Of a DNA stretch of 61,640 nt, positions 51,558-60,151 are shown piece after piece; position 1 is the first letter of the stretch, and each line of letters opens with the position of its first letter. The translations under genes were made by a program, and so were the position numbers. The notes under the pieces are model-generated. The model was not told the DNA's origin and ran no database searches. It worked only from the letters and a program-made list of their open reading frames with translations. Source of the DNA: a virus; IMG/VR virus record IMGVR_UViG_3300045747_000506, positions 1 to 61,640 of that record; one strand, 5' to 3'.

Positions 51558-52829
51558 TCAGTTAACTGCGATATTGATAGTTTCGTTTTTCTCTTCTAGT
51601 TTTTTTAAGATGTATAAATCTTGATAGCTACCAATTACTCTATGGTAGAAGCACGTTTTAGTTTGTCCAATTCTTCTAATTCTTGCGTATGTTTGAAGAA
51701 GATCTCCAGGAGTCCAACAATAATCTGAAATTACCATGTGATTTGTAGCGGTGAGAGTTATGCCAGTTGAGAAAGATCCAATAGTAGCGACGATAATATG
51801 CAAATCACCTTTTTGAAATTCGTTGGCCAAATACTCTCTAATTTTCATTGGAGTATTACCAGTTATGGCAGTTGCTTCTAAACCTTTTGCCAAGGCTTCA
51901 CATGAATCAACATGGTCAGTATATACAACTACTTTTTCAACCGATTGAAGTAAATCTTTTACATAGGAAATAGTAAATGGAACTTTAGCTAGAGCAGCTT
52001 TTGCTTTTATGTCTGGTTTAACACTTTTATTTTCTTCGATAAAGCTATTAAAAGACTCTAATAATTCTGGATTATCTATTTCAGAAATTACCACATCATT
52101 AAATATACTTTCTGGAAGATCTAAAACTTTATCGGCCTCAAATCGGATATAAATATTTCTTAGCCACCCTTTTAACTCTTCAACATTTCTAATCCCACTC
52201 CATTGTTGAACTACACGGCTTCTTCCTCCACCTAATTTTACTTCATACTCTTGAAGAAAAGAAAACCTATTGGCAAATTCTACGTAAGATGGGTATAGGG
52301 TAAGGAAACTAGAGTCTATTATTGCAGGATTGTAATTACATAAACAGATAAGAGAATAGAATTCATAAACTCTGTTTTTAAGTGGAGTGCCAGTTAACAG
52401 TAATAATCTTTCGATAGAGTTTTCAAATACGAATTTGTGGAATATCTCACTTCTCTTACTTGTCATTTGTTTTAAGTATGTCGCCTCATCTGCCACTACT
52501 AAGTTGGCCCACTCAAATAATTTTTCTGATTTTTCTAGCGACTCATAACTTATTATTGCGATGTCACTGTCAACTGGGTAGTAAATATCTTTAGATGATT
52601 CGAAAGTAGAAACAATAGTATCGGGATACCATTTTGCAATTTCCCTTTTCCAAACTAATCTTAAATATGCTGGACACACAATTAATGTTTTTAATTTAGT
52701 TCTTCGAGATATTTCTAAAGCAACTACAGATTTTCCCAAGCCCATACTTAGGGCCAGGATAGAATAATTATTTTTTATTCCATAATCTATAGTCTTATTT
52801 TGAAAGTCTCGAAGAACTAATTCCGTCAC
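51558..52829 (-). CDS. SNF2-family DNA helicase/translocase
   Basis: A 423-aa SF2 protein. Motif I MGLGKS (29-34), motif II VADEAT (DEAT instead of DEAH, 114-117), motif III LTGTPLKN, and motif VI YARIRRIGQ near 385. It probably translocates on DNA during replication or recombination. It overlaps the next gene by 1 nt. Common in siphophage replication blocks. Confidence 0.85.
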   Translation of the reverse strand: MTELVLRDFQNKTIDYGIKNNYSILALSMGLGKSVVALEISRRTKLKTLIVCPAYLRLVWKREIAKWYPDTIVSTFESSKDIYYPVDSDIAIISYESLEKSEKLFEWANLVVADEATYLKQMTSKRSEIFHKFVFENSIERLLLLTGTPLKNRVYEFYSLICLCNYNPAIIDSSFLTLYPSYVEFANRFSFLQEYEVKLGGGRSRVVQQWSGIRNVEELKGWLRNIYIRFEADKVLDLPESIFNDVVISEIDNPELLESFNSFIEENKSVKPDIKAKAALAKVPFTISYVKDLLQSVEKVVVYTDHVDSCEALAKGLEATAITGNTPMKIREYLANEFQKGDLHIIVATIGSFSTGITLTATNHMVISDYCWTPGDLLQTYARIRRIGQTKTCFYHRVIGSYQDLYILKKLEEKNETINIAVN

Positions 52830-53431
52830 TAATATGCTCTTAAATAATTTAAAAACGATTCTTTAAATTGAGGGATTATAATTCCTTCAGCGTCTAAGTA
52901 GTCTGTACCAGCTAATTCAGTTGAAGCTTTTCCAGCTTTAGCTAAATTTTTTGGCTGTTTCCACTCAGGAAAATCGTTATCTAGAAATGAAGACAATAGT
53001 TTTTTATGGGTATCTAAAGTTCTATCGTAGGGAGTATTCTTGCTTTTTGCTAAGGCAGCTTTTGCTTTAGTAGCTTTAGTTTCTTTAGCAGGAGTAGCTT
53101 CAACTTCTTCTTTATTTTCTTTAACTTCTTCAACTTTTTCTCCTTCCAATTTTACTGGAGCTGGCACTGGTTTTTCAAATTTAGGTTTAGCGATAATTGT
53201 AGTTTCAGGTTTTCTTTGAGTTACTTTTGTTGAAGTAACAACAGTTGGATTAGAGCTAACATCTACATCATTATTAGCCGCCAATACTACTCCAGTTAAT
53301 TCATTAAGAGCGTCTAAAGCACTGGCCCCTTCATGTAAAGTAGCTGTAGCAGTTAGTTTATTGCTCTCATAAGCTTTAGGACCGTTTCTAGTTAATTCAA
53401 CTTTAATTTCCGTTACGTTTATTAGTGACAT
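52829..53431 (-). CDS. Hypothetical protein with a low-complexity linker
   Basis: A 200-aa protein. Residues 1-50 form a beta domain (MSLINVTEIKVELTRNGPKAYESN). Residues 75-135 are Lys/Glu/Ala-rich and disordered. The C-terminus (TPYDRTLDTHKKLLSSFLDNDFPEW...LNYLRAY) is helical. Located between a helicase and a RecE-like nuclease, so a recombination role is plausible. Family unknown. Confidence 0.55.
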   Translation of the reverse strand: MSLINVTEIKVELTRNGPKAYESNKLTATATLHEGASALDALNELTGVVLAANNDVDVSSNPTVVTSTKVTQRKPETTIIAKPKFEKPVPAPVKLEGEKVEEVKENKEEVEATPAKETKATKAKAALAKSKNTPYDRTLDTHKKLLSSFLDNDFPEWKQPKNLAKAGKASTELAGTDYLDAEGIIIPQFKESFLNYLRAY

Positions 53432-53441
53432 TTAATTCTCC

Positions 53442-54392
53442 TTAATTATTTAAATAGTTCAGTTCATTATAAAAAGTTGGCCCACACTCCCCAATTGAAT
53501 CTTCAAAAGTCCAATCGTTTTCAATACACTTAGCTAATAGTAAAATTGCTTTCTTCCACTTGGCCCTTCCAACTTTCTTATTTTTTTCAGAGGCAATCCA
53601 AGTTTTAGAATTACCGAAGTCCTTACTACTGAATATCCAGAAGAAAGAATGGTAAACGGTATTGGTAGCTGCTGTAAAAACATCTAAGTATAGAGATGCT
53701 GAAAGGTCGTAGTCATAGTCTGCAACTTTTTGTTTAATAGAGTGTTCGTCTTTACAATTTCCTCTAGTTGATTTTAAATCAGAAATAACTCCACTACCTA
53801 TACGAATTGAGTCAGCTCTAACTTTCAATCTAATCTTAGTTGCAAAATCAGTCAGCATTGCAATTCCAATTAGCTCAGTTTCAACCCATCCTTCAATAGT
53901 TAGTATGTGAGTTTTCTTAGCAATTTCTGTATAAATTTCATCATTGAAAACGTATACATCAATAAATGCTGAAACCTCTACACTACTGTCTTTTAAAAGT
54001 TTGAGTGCTATCGGTGATTCTTTAACCGCACCGATTAAAACATTGGCCTCAATTAATCCACTTGAGTTAAGAATAGCTTTTCCATCGTGTAGTTTTTTAA
54101 ATTCTTCCCAATCTTTTCCTCTGCGAATTGATCCTGGATATATTGCACACTCAGCTTCTAATTTATCAGGCTCAAGAATTGCACAATGAAAATATGTTCC
54201 AACATCAAATGCTGAACTTTCCTCTTTCTCAATTTCTTTAGTTATATATTTTTTATAAAATATTTCTGGATCTTGGAGCATAGTTTTGAGCTGAGAAGAA
54301 GAATATGAATTCTTCTCCCCATGATACTCAGAACTTGGCATATCAAGAATTAAATTACTAGAGGGCATCACTTGCATCCATTTCGTAGTCAT
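53442..54392 (-). CDS. RecE-like exonuclease (PD-(D/E)XK, DUF3799-like)
   Basis: A 316-aa protein. N-terminus MPSSEYHGEKNSYSSSQLKTMLQDPEIFYKKY, DVGTYFHCAILEP, then a catalytic stretch RADSIRIGSGVISDLKSTRGN with QKVADYDYDLSASLYLDV. These motifs are those of the RecE/RecB-like nuclease family that resects dsDNA for phage recombination. A RecT-like annealase is not visible beside it, but a ssDNA-binding-like protein is upstream. It overlaps that gene by 35 nt. Confidence 0.75.
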   Translation of the reverse strand: MTTKWMQVMPSSNLILDMPSSEYHGEKNSYSSSQLKTMLQDPEIFYKKYITKEIEKEESSAFDVGTYFHCAILEPDKLEAECAIYPGSIRRGKDWEEFKKLHDGKAILNSSGLIEANVLIGAVKESPIALKLLKDSSVEVSAFIDVYVFNDEIYTEIAKKTHILTIEGWVETELIGIAMLTDFATKIRLKVRADSIRIGSGVISDLKSTRGNCKDEHSIKQKVADYDYDLSASLYLDVFTAATNTVYHSFFWIFSSKDFGNSKTWIASEKNKKVGRAKWKKAILLLAKCIENDWTFEDSIGECGPTFYNELNYLNN

Positions 54393-54804
54393 TACTTGAA
54401 GTAATTTCTTCTAATCCAGTATCTGAAAAATTATGATAAAGTTGGAAATCTTTCGGGTCTGTTCCACGTTTTTTACCTTCGTAAACAAATTGGAAAACCA
54501 TACCTTTCTCAGCAGTTTCTAATAATTTGTTGATAGTTCCAGCAGAGTTTAAAGTTAGTAACTCTCCAGTTGGATTTACCATTTTACCGTCTTTACTAAC
54601 TTGAAAGTTACATTCTAAAACTTTACAAATGTGGTTAGGACATGGTTTACCTTGATAAGTAGTCATCTTAGTTGAAACGAATTCTGCCATTAAAGCGTCT
54701 CCAGCTTTCCAATCTTTCCACCCTCTAAATAAAGTAGGAATCATTCCACCCTGTTTAGTGATGTTAAGCTGTCTTTTAAATGCTGGTCTAGTGTCTGTGG
54801 CCAT
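54358..54804 (-). CDS. Possible ssDNA-binding protein
   Basis: A 148-aa protein with OB-like beta pattern (GDALMAEFVSTKMTTYQGKPCPNHICKVLE...TGELLTLNSAGTINKLLE) and an acidic C-terminal tail (EITSSNDYEMDASDAL). The size, tail and neighbours (nuclease, polymerase, helicase) fit a phage SSB. Family not confirmed. Confidence 0.5.
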   Translation of the reverse strand: MATDTRPAFKRQLNITKQGGMIPTLFRGWKDWKAGDALMAEFVSTKMTTYQGKPCPNHICKVLECNFQVSKDGKMVNPTGELLTLNSAGTINKLLETAEKGMVFQFVYEGKKRGTDPKDFQLYHNFSDTGLEEITSSNDYEMDASDAL

Positions 54805-54859
54805 GTGTGATCTCCTTGCTATGGGGAAAATCCCCTATGCTTATTTTAGATGACTGTAA

Positions 54860-55168
54860 TTAGTCATCAGTTACTACGTGATTAAATATGTATGCGTAAT
54901 CGATGAATTCACCAAATATAGTGTTTCTTTTTAAAGTTTTTAATTTGAACACACCCTGTGAAACTTTATTCCCCTTGGAAGGTTTATCCTCGTCTACTAA
55001 AATTCTTACAAACTCATCAGTATATTCGTCCACCTCTACAGGGATGATTGCCTCATTTGGAGAAATCGTTCCTTCTATTGGAACTTCATGAAATGTTCTA
55101 TTCATGTCATGTTCTGCATCTTCAAGGTTGATATAAAATTTGCAGAGAACGTCTCTTACTTCTTTCAT
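54860..55168 (-). CDS. Hypothetical protein of the replication block
   Basis: A 102-aa beta-rich protein (MKEVRDVLCKFYINLEDAEHDMN...), overlapping the polymerase stop by 4 nt. A 7-bp hairpin GATGACT/AGTCATC (54849-54868) spans its stop codon. Possibly a polymerase partner. No family recognised. Confidence 0.5.
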   Translation of the reverse strand: MKEVRDVLCKFYINLEDAEHDMNRTFHEVPIEGTISPNEAIIPVEVDEYTDEFVRILVDEDKPSKGNKVSQGVFKLKTLKRNTIFGEFIDYAYIFNHVVTDD

Positions 55169-57192
55169 AGATAGTCATCCTCGATACGATTTTCAAAATA
55201 TTTTTTGAATTGGTTGAACTCATTTACTGAGCGATCATCTACGTAAATATCTGTTACAGCTACTTCAACTCCATTGGGAGTAATTATTGTTGAGTCTTTT
55301 TGATAATCAGGACTCCAACTAAATAGATCCATTTTTATTTTAGATGCAGTTTCTTTTAGTTCTTCTGGAAAATAAAACATGAAAGCTTCTTTCATTATTT
55401 TTAAAAACGCATCTAGTACTTTAAAATCTCCAGAATCGTATTCGATATAAAGAGCATCATGTAATGTAACGATTGTTTCTAATCCAGCTTCTTCTGCCAT
55501 CTCAACTGCTTTACGCATAATAGATGCCCCAAAACCTTGAATGTTAAAATTTCCTGAGCTTCTTTCGTTATCGTTATCTCCAAATAGATACCATCCGCAT
55601 GGAAGCTTTAATTTACTTTCTGTTTTGTATTTAGCAGCTAACTTTATTTGATTTCCCCTGAACTCAGGGTAAGAAGCATAAAATTTATCGATTAATATCT
55701 GGGCCTGAGTCTCTGTAAATTCTTCTCCAGTTTCTTCAGATAGTTTTCTGGATAGTCCCTTTGCAGTTTGCATATAAGAAATTGAAAGAGTAACAGCTTT
55801 AAATATGTTTCTTTCTTTCTTATATTGTTCCCTTGCACCATCCATAGGTACTGCCTTAGCTAGTTTTGCGAAGTATAAATAAACATCTCCAGATAAGTAT
55901 GCATCAATCATGTTTTTACAATTACTAGTTAGAGCAGAAATAAAAAATTCTTCAGACCCGTAATCTATAGATGCAATAGCTCTACCTTTTTGTGGAGAAC
56001 ATAGAGATCTCATCCACGCTGGCTTTAAAAATAAAAAAGAAGTTGATCCAGGTTGAGATCTAGAACCAATAGACCCATAAGGATTAAAATACGGTCTAAC
56101 TCTTTTGTCAGATCCAACTGCACCCCAAAAATTCTTTTTATTCTTACTGGCACTAGGTACAAATCCATTTAAGTTTTGCTTCAACTTTAAATAACGTACC
56201 ATCTGCGCCCCAAAATTATCTTTTGGGTATTCATGTTTGAAGTCGTAAAAGTTTGTCCAAGCATCTAACGATAAAGACAAATCACCATTATCAGTCTCCA
56301 TCCATTTTTTAGTATCTACATTTTTAATTAACCACTCTTTAATGTTTCTAGTATTCATTGAGAATCTTCTAGTTTTTCTTTCGTATCTGAATGGTTTTAT
56401 TTCTGGGAATAGTTCGTTAATTTCTCTCTGGCACTCATCTAATAAAGGGCCAACTGAGGATGAAAAGTTTTTAGTCTTTTGAAAATCTATTGGATATCCG
56501 CGAGATTCCATCTTAGCAGTTAGGGCAGCATACTTACCCCTAAGTAACATTTCTTTTTCCAGCATTTCAAGATTACATCTTTTACCTAATGCAATTTTAA
56601 ATTGATTTATTATCTCGCTGTAAATTTTAGGAAGGTGAATAACATCTTCTGTACAGTATTCTTGAACTAATTTTTTCTCTTCTTCTGTAAATGATTCTGG
56701 ATTGGAGATAATTAAATCTCTCATTATATCTTTATGTTCTGTATCTCTAACCTGGCCAGTTAGTTTAAAAGTAGCTTCAGCTAAACTATGAGTTGGCCTA
56801 AAACCATTAATTGAGTCTTCTTCAGTTCTTTGCCATTTTGGAGGAGGTTTTTTAGTCTTTTTAATTTGCCCGTTAACTAGTTGATCACCATAACTTAAAT
56901 TCTTATTATGGTTTGTTAGGCATCTATACTCTAGAAACCCATCTACCCATTTAAAACTCACTGGATCTAAACCTAATGCCATAAACGATCTAGATTCAGC
57001 AGTTGCCATATAGCCGAAATAAATTTCATTAGAGTTTTTATTTAAGTAGCTGGCCAATTCCATTTGCATAAATGGGTCATTGTGTAGCCACCATTCTAAA
57101 GTCTCACCAGTTTTGTCGTCGAAAGTAGTACAGCAAACCAGCTTAACTACTGGCTCCACTACTTCTGTAAACTCAAAATCTGTGAAGATCAT
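55165..57192 (-). CDS. DNA polymerase, family A
   Basis: A 675-aa enzyme. The 3-5 exonuclease has D5-x-E7 in IFTDFEFTE and a later CTEDVIHLPKIYSEI. The polymerase part has motif A IDYGSEEFF (near 408), motif B KKERNIFKAVTLSISYMQTAKGL (near 455-480) and motif C LHDALY (near 575). It copies the phage genome. It has no 5-3 exonuclease domain, as usual for phage family A enzymes. Divergent from a plus-strand HNH operon. Confidence 0.9.
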   Translation of the reverse strand: MIFTDFEFTEVVEPVVKLVCCTTFDDKTGETLEWWLHNDPFMQMELASYLNKNSNEIYFGYMATAESRSFMALGLDPVSFKWVDGFLEYRCLTNHNKNLSYGDQLVNGQIKKTKKPPPKWQRTEEDSINGFRPTHSLAEATFKLTGQVRDTEHKDIMRDLIISNPESFTEEEKKLVQEYCTEDVIHLPKIYSEIINQFKIALGKRCNLEMLEKEMLLRGKYAALTAKMESRGYPIDFQKTKNFSSSVGPLLDECQREINELFPEIKPFRYERKTRRFSMNTRNIKEWLIKNVDTKKWMETDNGDLSLSLDAWTNFYDFKHEYPKDNFGAQMVRYLKLKQNLNGFVPSASKNKKNFWGAVGSDKRVRPYFNPYGSIGSRSQPGSTSFLFLKPAWMRSLCSPQKGRAIASIDYGSEEFFISALTSNCKNMIDAYLSGDVYLYFAKLAKAVPMDGAREQYKKERNIFKAVTLSISYMQTAKGLSRKLSEETGEEFTETQAQILIDKFYASYPEFRGNQIKLAAKYKTESKLKLPCGWYLFGDNDNERSSGNFNIQGFGASIMRKAVEMAEEAGLETIVTLHDALYIEYDSGDFKVLDAFLKIMKEAFMFYFPEELKETASKIKMDLFSWSPDYQKDSTIITPNGVEVAVTDIYVDDRSVNEFNQFKKYFENRIEDDYL

Positions 57193-57210
57193 CTGTTATC
57201 CATTTAAAAT

Positions 57211-57242
57211 AACGCTATAGAAATTACGGTAACTATAGCGTT
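57211..57242. repeat. 10-bp inverted repeat upstream of the polymerase gene
   Basis: AACGCTATAG (57211-57220) and CTATAGCGTT (57233-57242) form a perfect palindrome with a 12-nt centre. It lies 19 bp upstream of the polymerase ATG. An operator or mRNA leader hairpin controlling polymerase expression is likely. Confidence 0.65.
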
Positions 57243-57390
57243 AGATATATACTAGATACATATAGTACCCAGTTTATGCCGTTGTGATTTATGATTAAAC
57301 TAAATGGCATACGGCACGTCAACCAAAACAGTCTAGATTATTATACATTTATACGTTTTAACTATATATTTAGACGCTTACGGTATTGCG

Positions 57391-57419
57391 TTGTCAGTAG
57401 GAAATATTAGATAATTATA
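57391..57419 (+). promoter_or_regulatory. Candidate promoter of the HNH operon
   Basis: TTGTCA (57391-57396), 17-nt spacer, ATTATA (57414-57419); TATATT at 57416 is an alternative. Transcription would begin at the HNH ATG (57424), which lacks a ribosome site. Confidence 0.45.
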
Positions 57420-57423
57420 TTCA

Positions 57424-57813
57424 ATGGATAAGAATACAGTAAAATATCTAATAAGCACTCTTCGATCTGCCACGGTCACTTGGTCGGGTAGAAGTTTATG
57501 CATGAATGAGGGTAGAAGAAAAAGAATTCTTGGTAAGCACAAGAATGGAACAGAGAAATTTATTTGGGAAAACGATTGTAAAGAGTGTGGTAAGTGGTTT
57601 GCTTTAAAAGATGGCAAGCTTGAAATTGATCATAAAGAAGAAATTGGTCCGTTTAGTGGTGATTGGAATGAATATATTAATAGAATGTTTTGTGATCAAT
57701 CTAATTTACAACGTCTATGTATTCAGTGTCACCTTATTAAGACCTCTCGTTTCAACTCTACTTTAAGATACGAAAGAAAAAATAAAAACATCGATCCAAT
57801 GGATTATTTATGA
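57424..57813 (+). CDS. HNH endonuclease
   Basis: A 129-aa protein: NDCKECGKWFALKDGKLEIDHKEEIG...NLQRLCIQCHLIKT has zinc CxxC pairs, DH, N and H. Plus-strand, divergent from the polymerase. A possible homing or nicking enzyme. Its stop overlaps the next gene (ATGA). Confidence 0.85.
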   Translation: MDKNTVKYLISTLRSATVTWSGRSLCMNEGRRKRILGKHKNGTEKFIWENDCKECGKWFALKDGKLEIDHKEEIGPFSGDWNEYINRMFCDQSNLQRLCIQCHLIKTSRFNSTLRYERKNKNIDPMDYL

Positions 57814-58037
57814 AACCTTTCTCACCTTACGTATTTAAAGCTAGAAACCCTAGTCGTGGCTATTTGATGATAACAGATGACGGACTACCCTTTTATGAGA
57901 TGGAACTAAATGAAGACCACATAGCTTTTGCAGCAGCTAGGGCAATTATGTTGATCGATGCTAACTCAATGACAATATATGACTACCTAACAGGAGAATG
58001 GCAGCCTCTAATGAAGCTGTCAGAGATCACAAGATGA
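57810..58037 (+). CDS. Hypothetical protein (75 aa)
   Basis: MKPFSPYVFKARNPSRGYLMITDDGLPFYEMELN... is a small alpha/beta protein translationally coupled to the HNH gene. No family recognised. Confidence 0.55.
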   Translation: MKPFSPYVFKARNPSRGYLMITDDGLPFYEMELNEDHIAFAAARAIMLIDANSMTIYDYLTGEWQPLMKLSEITR

Positions 58038-58144
58038 TAAGTAAAAGAGCAATATTTAAGGAGTATCTAAGGTCTTTAAATATTATATTATTCGCAGTTT
58101 TATTCTTATTTTTATTTTTCTGGGTATTAGGATTTTTTGAATAA
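58034..58144 (+). CDS. Small membrane protein (36 aa)
   Basis: ATGA overlap with the preceding stop. MISKRAIFKEYLRSLNIIL then a phenylalanine-rich transmembrane helix ending FFWVLGFFE. Likely inner membrane. Unknown role. Confidence 0.55.
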   Translation: MISKRAIFKEYLRSLNIILFAVLFLFLFFWVLGFFE

Positions 58145-58146
58145 AA

Positions 58147-58174
58147 TAGCTAGAAATTTGCAACTTCCTAGCTA
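58147..58174 (-). terminator. Terminator between convergent operons
   Basis: TAGCTAG and CTAGCTA (7-bp perfect stem, 14-nt loop). On the minus strand it is followed by TTTTATT, ending the late operon after the lysis genes. It could also work weakly for the plus-strand operon. Confidence 0.6.
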
Positions 58175-58232
58175 CCATATTTATCAAAATCTTCCTTGAC
58201 GTTGATATAATCAACTTGCAGGAGAAATGTAA

Positions 58233-58619
58233 TTATTTAATTTTACCTTTAGTAGCAATAAGAAAACTAGAAATTTCTTTAGAAATTATCTGTAATTTTT
58301 CTTTCATTTCTTTAGAGCATCTATTACCCAATAATACGCAAGCTTGCTCAATAGCAGTTTTCTGGGCCATGAAGTCAGATAGTGGCTGGCAAATAGCTCC
58401 TCCTCTAATCTTATCAGGCTCTAAAAAAGCAACAAATTCCTCGAAGGTCATTGAGGTCCTTTGATGACTATAGAAAGTTGTACAGTCGGCCCCTGCACTC
58501 ATTAATCCAGCTACCGTACACATTTTAGAATCAGGTATTACTACCGATCCGCAAGATGAGAGGATCACCAGAAGACTCGACAGCAGAATAAAATTTCTTT
58601 TTTTCAATTTCGTGAGCAT
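58233..58619 (-). CDS. Lipoprotein, possible outer-membrane spanin
   Basis: I chose ATG 58619 (AAGGAG at 7 nt). The 128-aa product has a lipoprotein signal KKRNFILLSSLLVILSSC with lipobox LSSC (C24 or so), then a helical mature part with several Cys. It begins inside the previous gene in another frame (89-nt overlap), as Rz1 does in Rz. Such a protein would fuse membranes with its partner in a Gram-negative host. It is longer than classical Rz1, so other lipoprotein roles remain possible. Confidence 0.6.
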   Translation of the reverse strand: MLTKLKKRNFILLSSLLVILSSCGSVVIPDSKMCTVAGLMSAGADCTTFYSHQRTSMTFEEFVAFLEPDKIRGGAICQPLSDFMAQKTAIEQACVLLGNRCSKEMKEKLQIISKEISSFLIATKGKIK

Positions 58620-58914
58620 CTTTAAACTCCTTGGAGTTAATACCCGACTCAATGGCCACAATTTTTAGTTTAACCATAGAGGTATCAAGGGCCTTTTGGT
58701 GGGAATCATTTACCAATTTAATAGTCTCAAGCTTAACCTGTTTAATAAACAGTTCATAAAACTTATCCAAAACTGGAATTAAAATTTTAAAAGCGATAAC
58801 CGAAATTGGGCCTGTTGTAGAAATCGCTAAAGAAGTTAAAAAGCTATTAATAACCTCTTTAGCCGTTAAGTCCCATACAAATTTTTTAAATACACTTGAT
58901 AGGTAAATTTCCAT
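58531..58914 (-). CDS. Possible inner-membrane spanin partner
   Basis: A 127-aa protein with a hydrophobic stretch (about 22-55: INSFLTSLAISTTGPISVIAF...) followed by a helical region (KQVKLETIKLVNDSHQKALD...) suited to a coiled coil. The overlapping lipoprotein gene supports a spanin pair. The hydrophobic part is not strictly N-terminal, so this is tentative. Confidence 0.45.
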   Translation of the reverse strand: MEIYLSSVFKKFVWDLTAKEVINSFLTSLAISTTGPISVIAFKILIPVLDKFYELFIKQVKLETIKLVNDSHQKALDTSMVKLKIVAIESGINSKEFKDAHEIEKKKFYSAVESSGDPLILRIGSNT

Positions 58915-59129
58915 TAAGCAGCTTTAAATTTTGCAATAAACTCTGCAATTAATTTTTCTAACTCCACTTTTAAAGGAGGTAAAACCATAGCCGCAATTGC
59001 GTCATCAACTGGATTTTTTGTATCAGCAACTACTTTTTGTAAAGCAGGTACTAGTAAATTTTCAATAGCTACTACTGGCAATTCTTCAACTTTTGATTCA
59101 AGAATTTGTTTTTTAAGTTCTGGTGTCAT
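58914..59129 (-). CDS. Hypothetical protein of the lysis block
   Basis: A 71-aa amphipathic helical protein rich in Val/Leu/Ala/Lys (MTPELKKQILESKVEELPVV...). Ends EFIAKFKAA. It lies in the lysis gene run. Could be a membrane-active or antiholin-like peptide, without evidence. Confidence 0.5.
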   Translation of the reverse strand: MTPELKKQILESKVEELPVVAIENLLVPALQKVVADTKNPVDDAIAAMVLPPLKVELEKLIAEFIAKFKAA

Positions 59130-59131
59130 AC

Positions 59132-59293
59132 CTACTCCCTTTTAAATATGGCCTTTAACATCTTTGTTAGGCCGTTTAATATAAGTTCTAATATTGAATT
59201 TGATTTTACTTTATCTGTTTTACCAAGGAAGAATTCCAATAAAGCACAAGTTACTCCCTGAGCGATGAATACCAGCATAGTATTTTTATCCAT
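59132..59293 (-). CDS. Small membrane-associated protein (53 aa), holin candidate
   Basis: ATG at 59293 preceded by AGGGG. MDKNTMLVFIAQGVTCALLEFFLGKT... then a basic C-terminal half. One moderately hydrophobic helix and a basic end are compatible with a small holin. It is adjacent to another single-helix protein. Tentative. Confidence 0.5.
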   Translation of the reverse strand: MDKNTMLVFIAQGVTCALLEFFLGKTDKVKSNSILELILNGLTKMLKAIFKRE

Positions 59294-59295
59294 AC

Positions 59296-59739
59296 TTACC
59301 CCTTTTTTAGTATTACCAAATTGTCTTTATTTTCTTTAGCTTCTTGCTCTCTTTTTTCGTACATAGCTTTTACACTCTGATGTACTAGACTAATTGCCTG
59401 TTTTAAATTTCCTATGTCGTGGGTAATTTTTTTAAGATCTGTTTGATCTATTTTAATAGTCATATTTTTTCTCAGATCGTAAAGTTCTTCATTTGTTTTA
59501 ACTTGAATTGCAATAATTCTTTGAGAGGATTCGTTGAGACTAGAAACCATACGATCAAGTCGGTCGTTTAAATTTCTTTTCATTTCAGCGTTCATTTCTG
59601 CTTCTTTTCTAATGTGATCTTCTAGTAATTCTTTAGTTTTATCTCCAGCCTTCCATTTCTCATTAAAGAACAATTTTACTAAAAAATAAATTGCCCCTAA
59701 CAGTGCTGTAGCTACAGATCCTTGAAGAATCATTTCCAC
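59296..59739 (-). CDS. Membrane-anchored coiled-coil protein (holin/spanin-like)
   Basis: A 147-aa protein. An N-terminal transmembrane helix (ILQGSVATALLGAIYFLVKLFF) is followed by a long charged coiled coil (residues 30-140). This architecture is common for lysis-associated proteins such as i-spanins. Just downstream of the M15 endolysin gene. Confidence 0.6.
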   Translation of the reverse strand: MEMILQGSVATALLGAIYFLVKLFFNEKWKAGDKTKELLEDHIRKEAEMNAEMKRNLNDRLDRMVSSLNESSQRIIAIQVKTNEELYDLRKNMTIKIDQTDLKKITHDIGNLKQAISLVHQSVKAMYEKREQEAKENKDNLVILKKG

Positions 59740-59749
59740 TAATTAACTC

Positions 59750-60151
59750 CTACGGTTTAAAAAAACGATGACCACTAGCTGGGGCCACAGATTGTATGTG
59801 TACCCAATTAGCTGTATTACTAAAATCTTCAAACCAAACTTCAATTTGTTCCATTAAGTGGATATTTTCTTTTACGTAATTTTGTAATTTATGGTCAGGG
59901 TCGTAAACGTCAATTGCTTGACATGTAAAATGTTTACTACCCATGTGCATTTTAGATTCATCTGTAATCCCTTTAGCACTATAAATTCTGATTTGATCTA
60001 ACCTATCTCTAAACCCAGAAGTTACATGCATAGGAAATCCAAAAGCATCTCTTATCTTATTTACTTTTATTAAGAGCTCTAATAAGTTTTCTTCTAACTC
60101 TTCTGGACACTCTTTACCTTTTAATATTTCTTCTCTAGAGATCATAGACAT
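59750..60151 (-). CDS. Endolysin, M15 peptidase
   Basis: A 133-aa zinc peptidase: TSGFR (44-48), SKHFTCQAID (S72, H74, D81) and NWVHIQ (H118) are the M15 metal ligands and fold markers. The usual SxHxxGxAxD has Cys in place of Gly. It cleaves peptide cross-links of the host wall. Start ATG 60151 or 60145. It overlaps the previous gene by 17 nt. Confidence 0.85.
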   Translation of the reverse strand: MSMISREEILKGKECPEELEENLLELLIKVNKIRDAFGFPMHVTSGFRDRLDQIRIYSAKGITDESKMHMGSKHFTCQAIDVYDPDHKLQNYVKENIHLMEQIEVWFEDFSNTANWVHIQSVAPASGHRFFKP

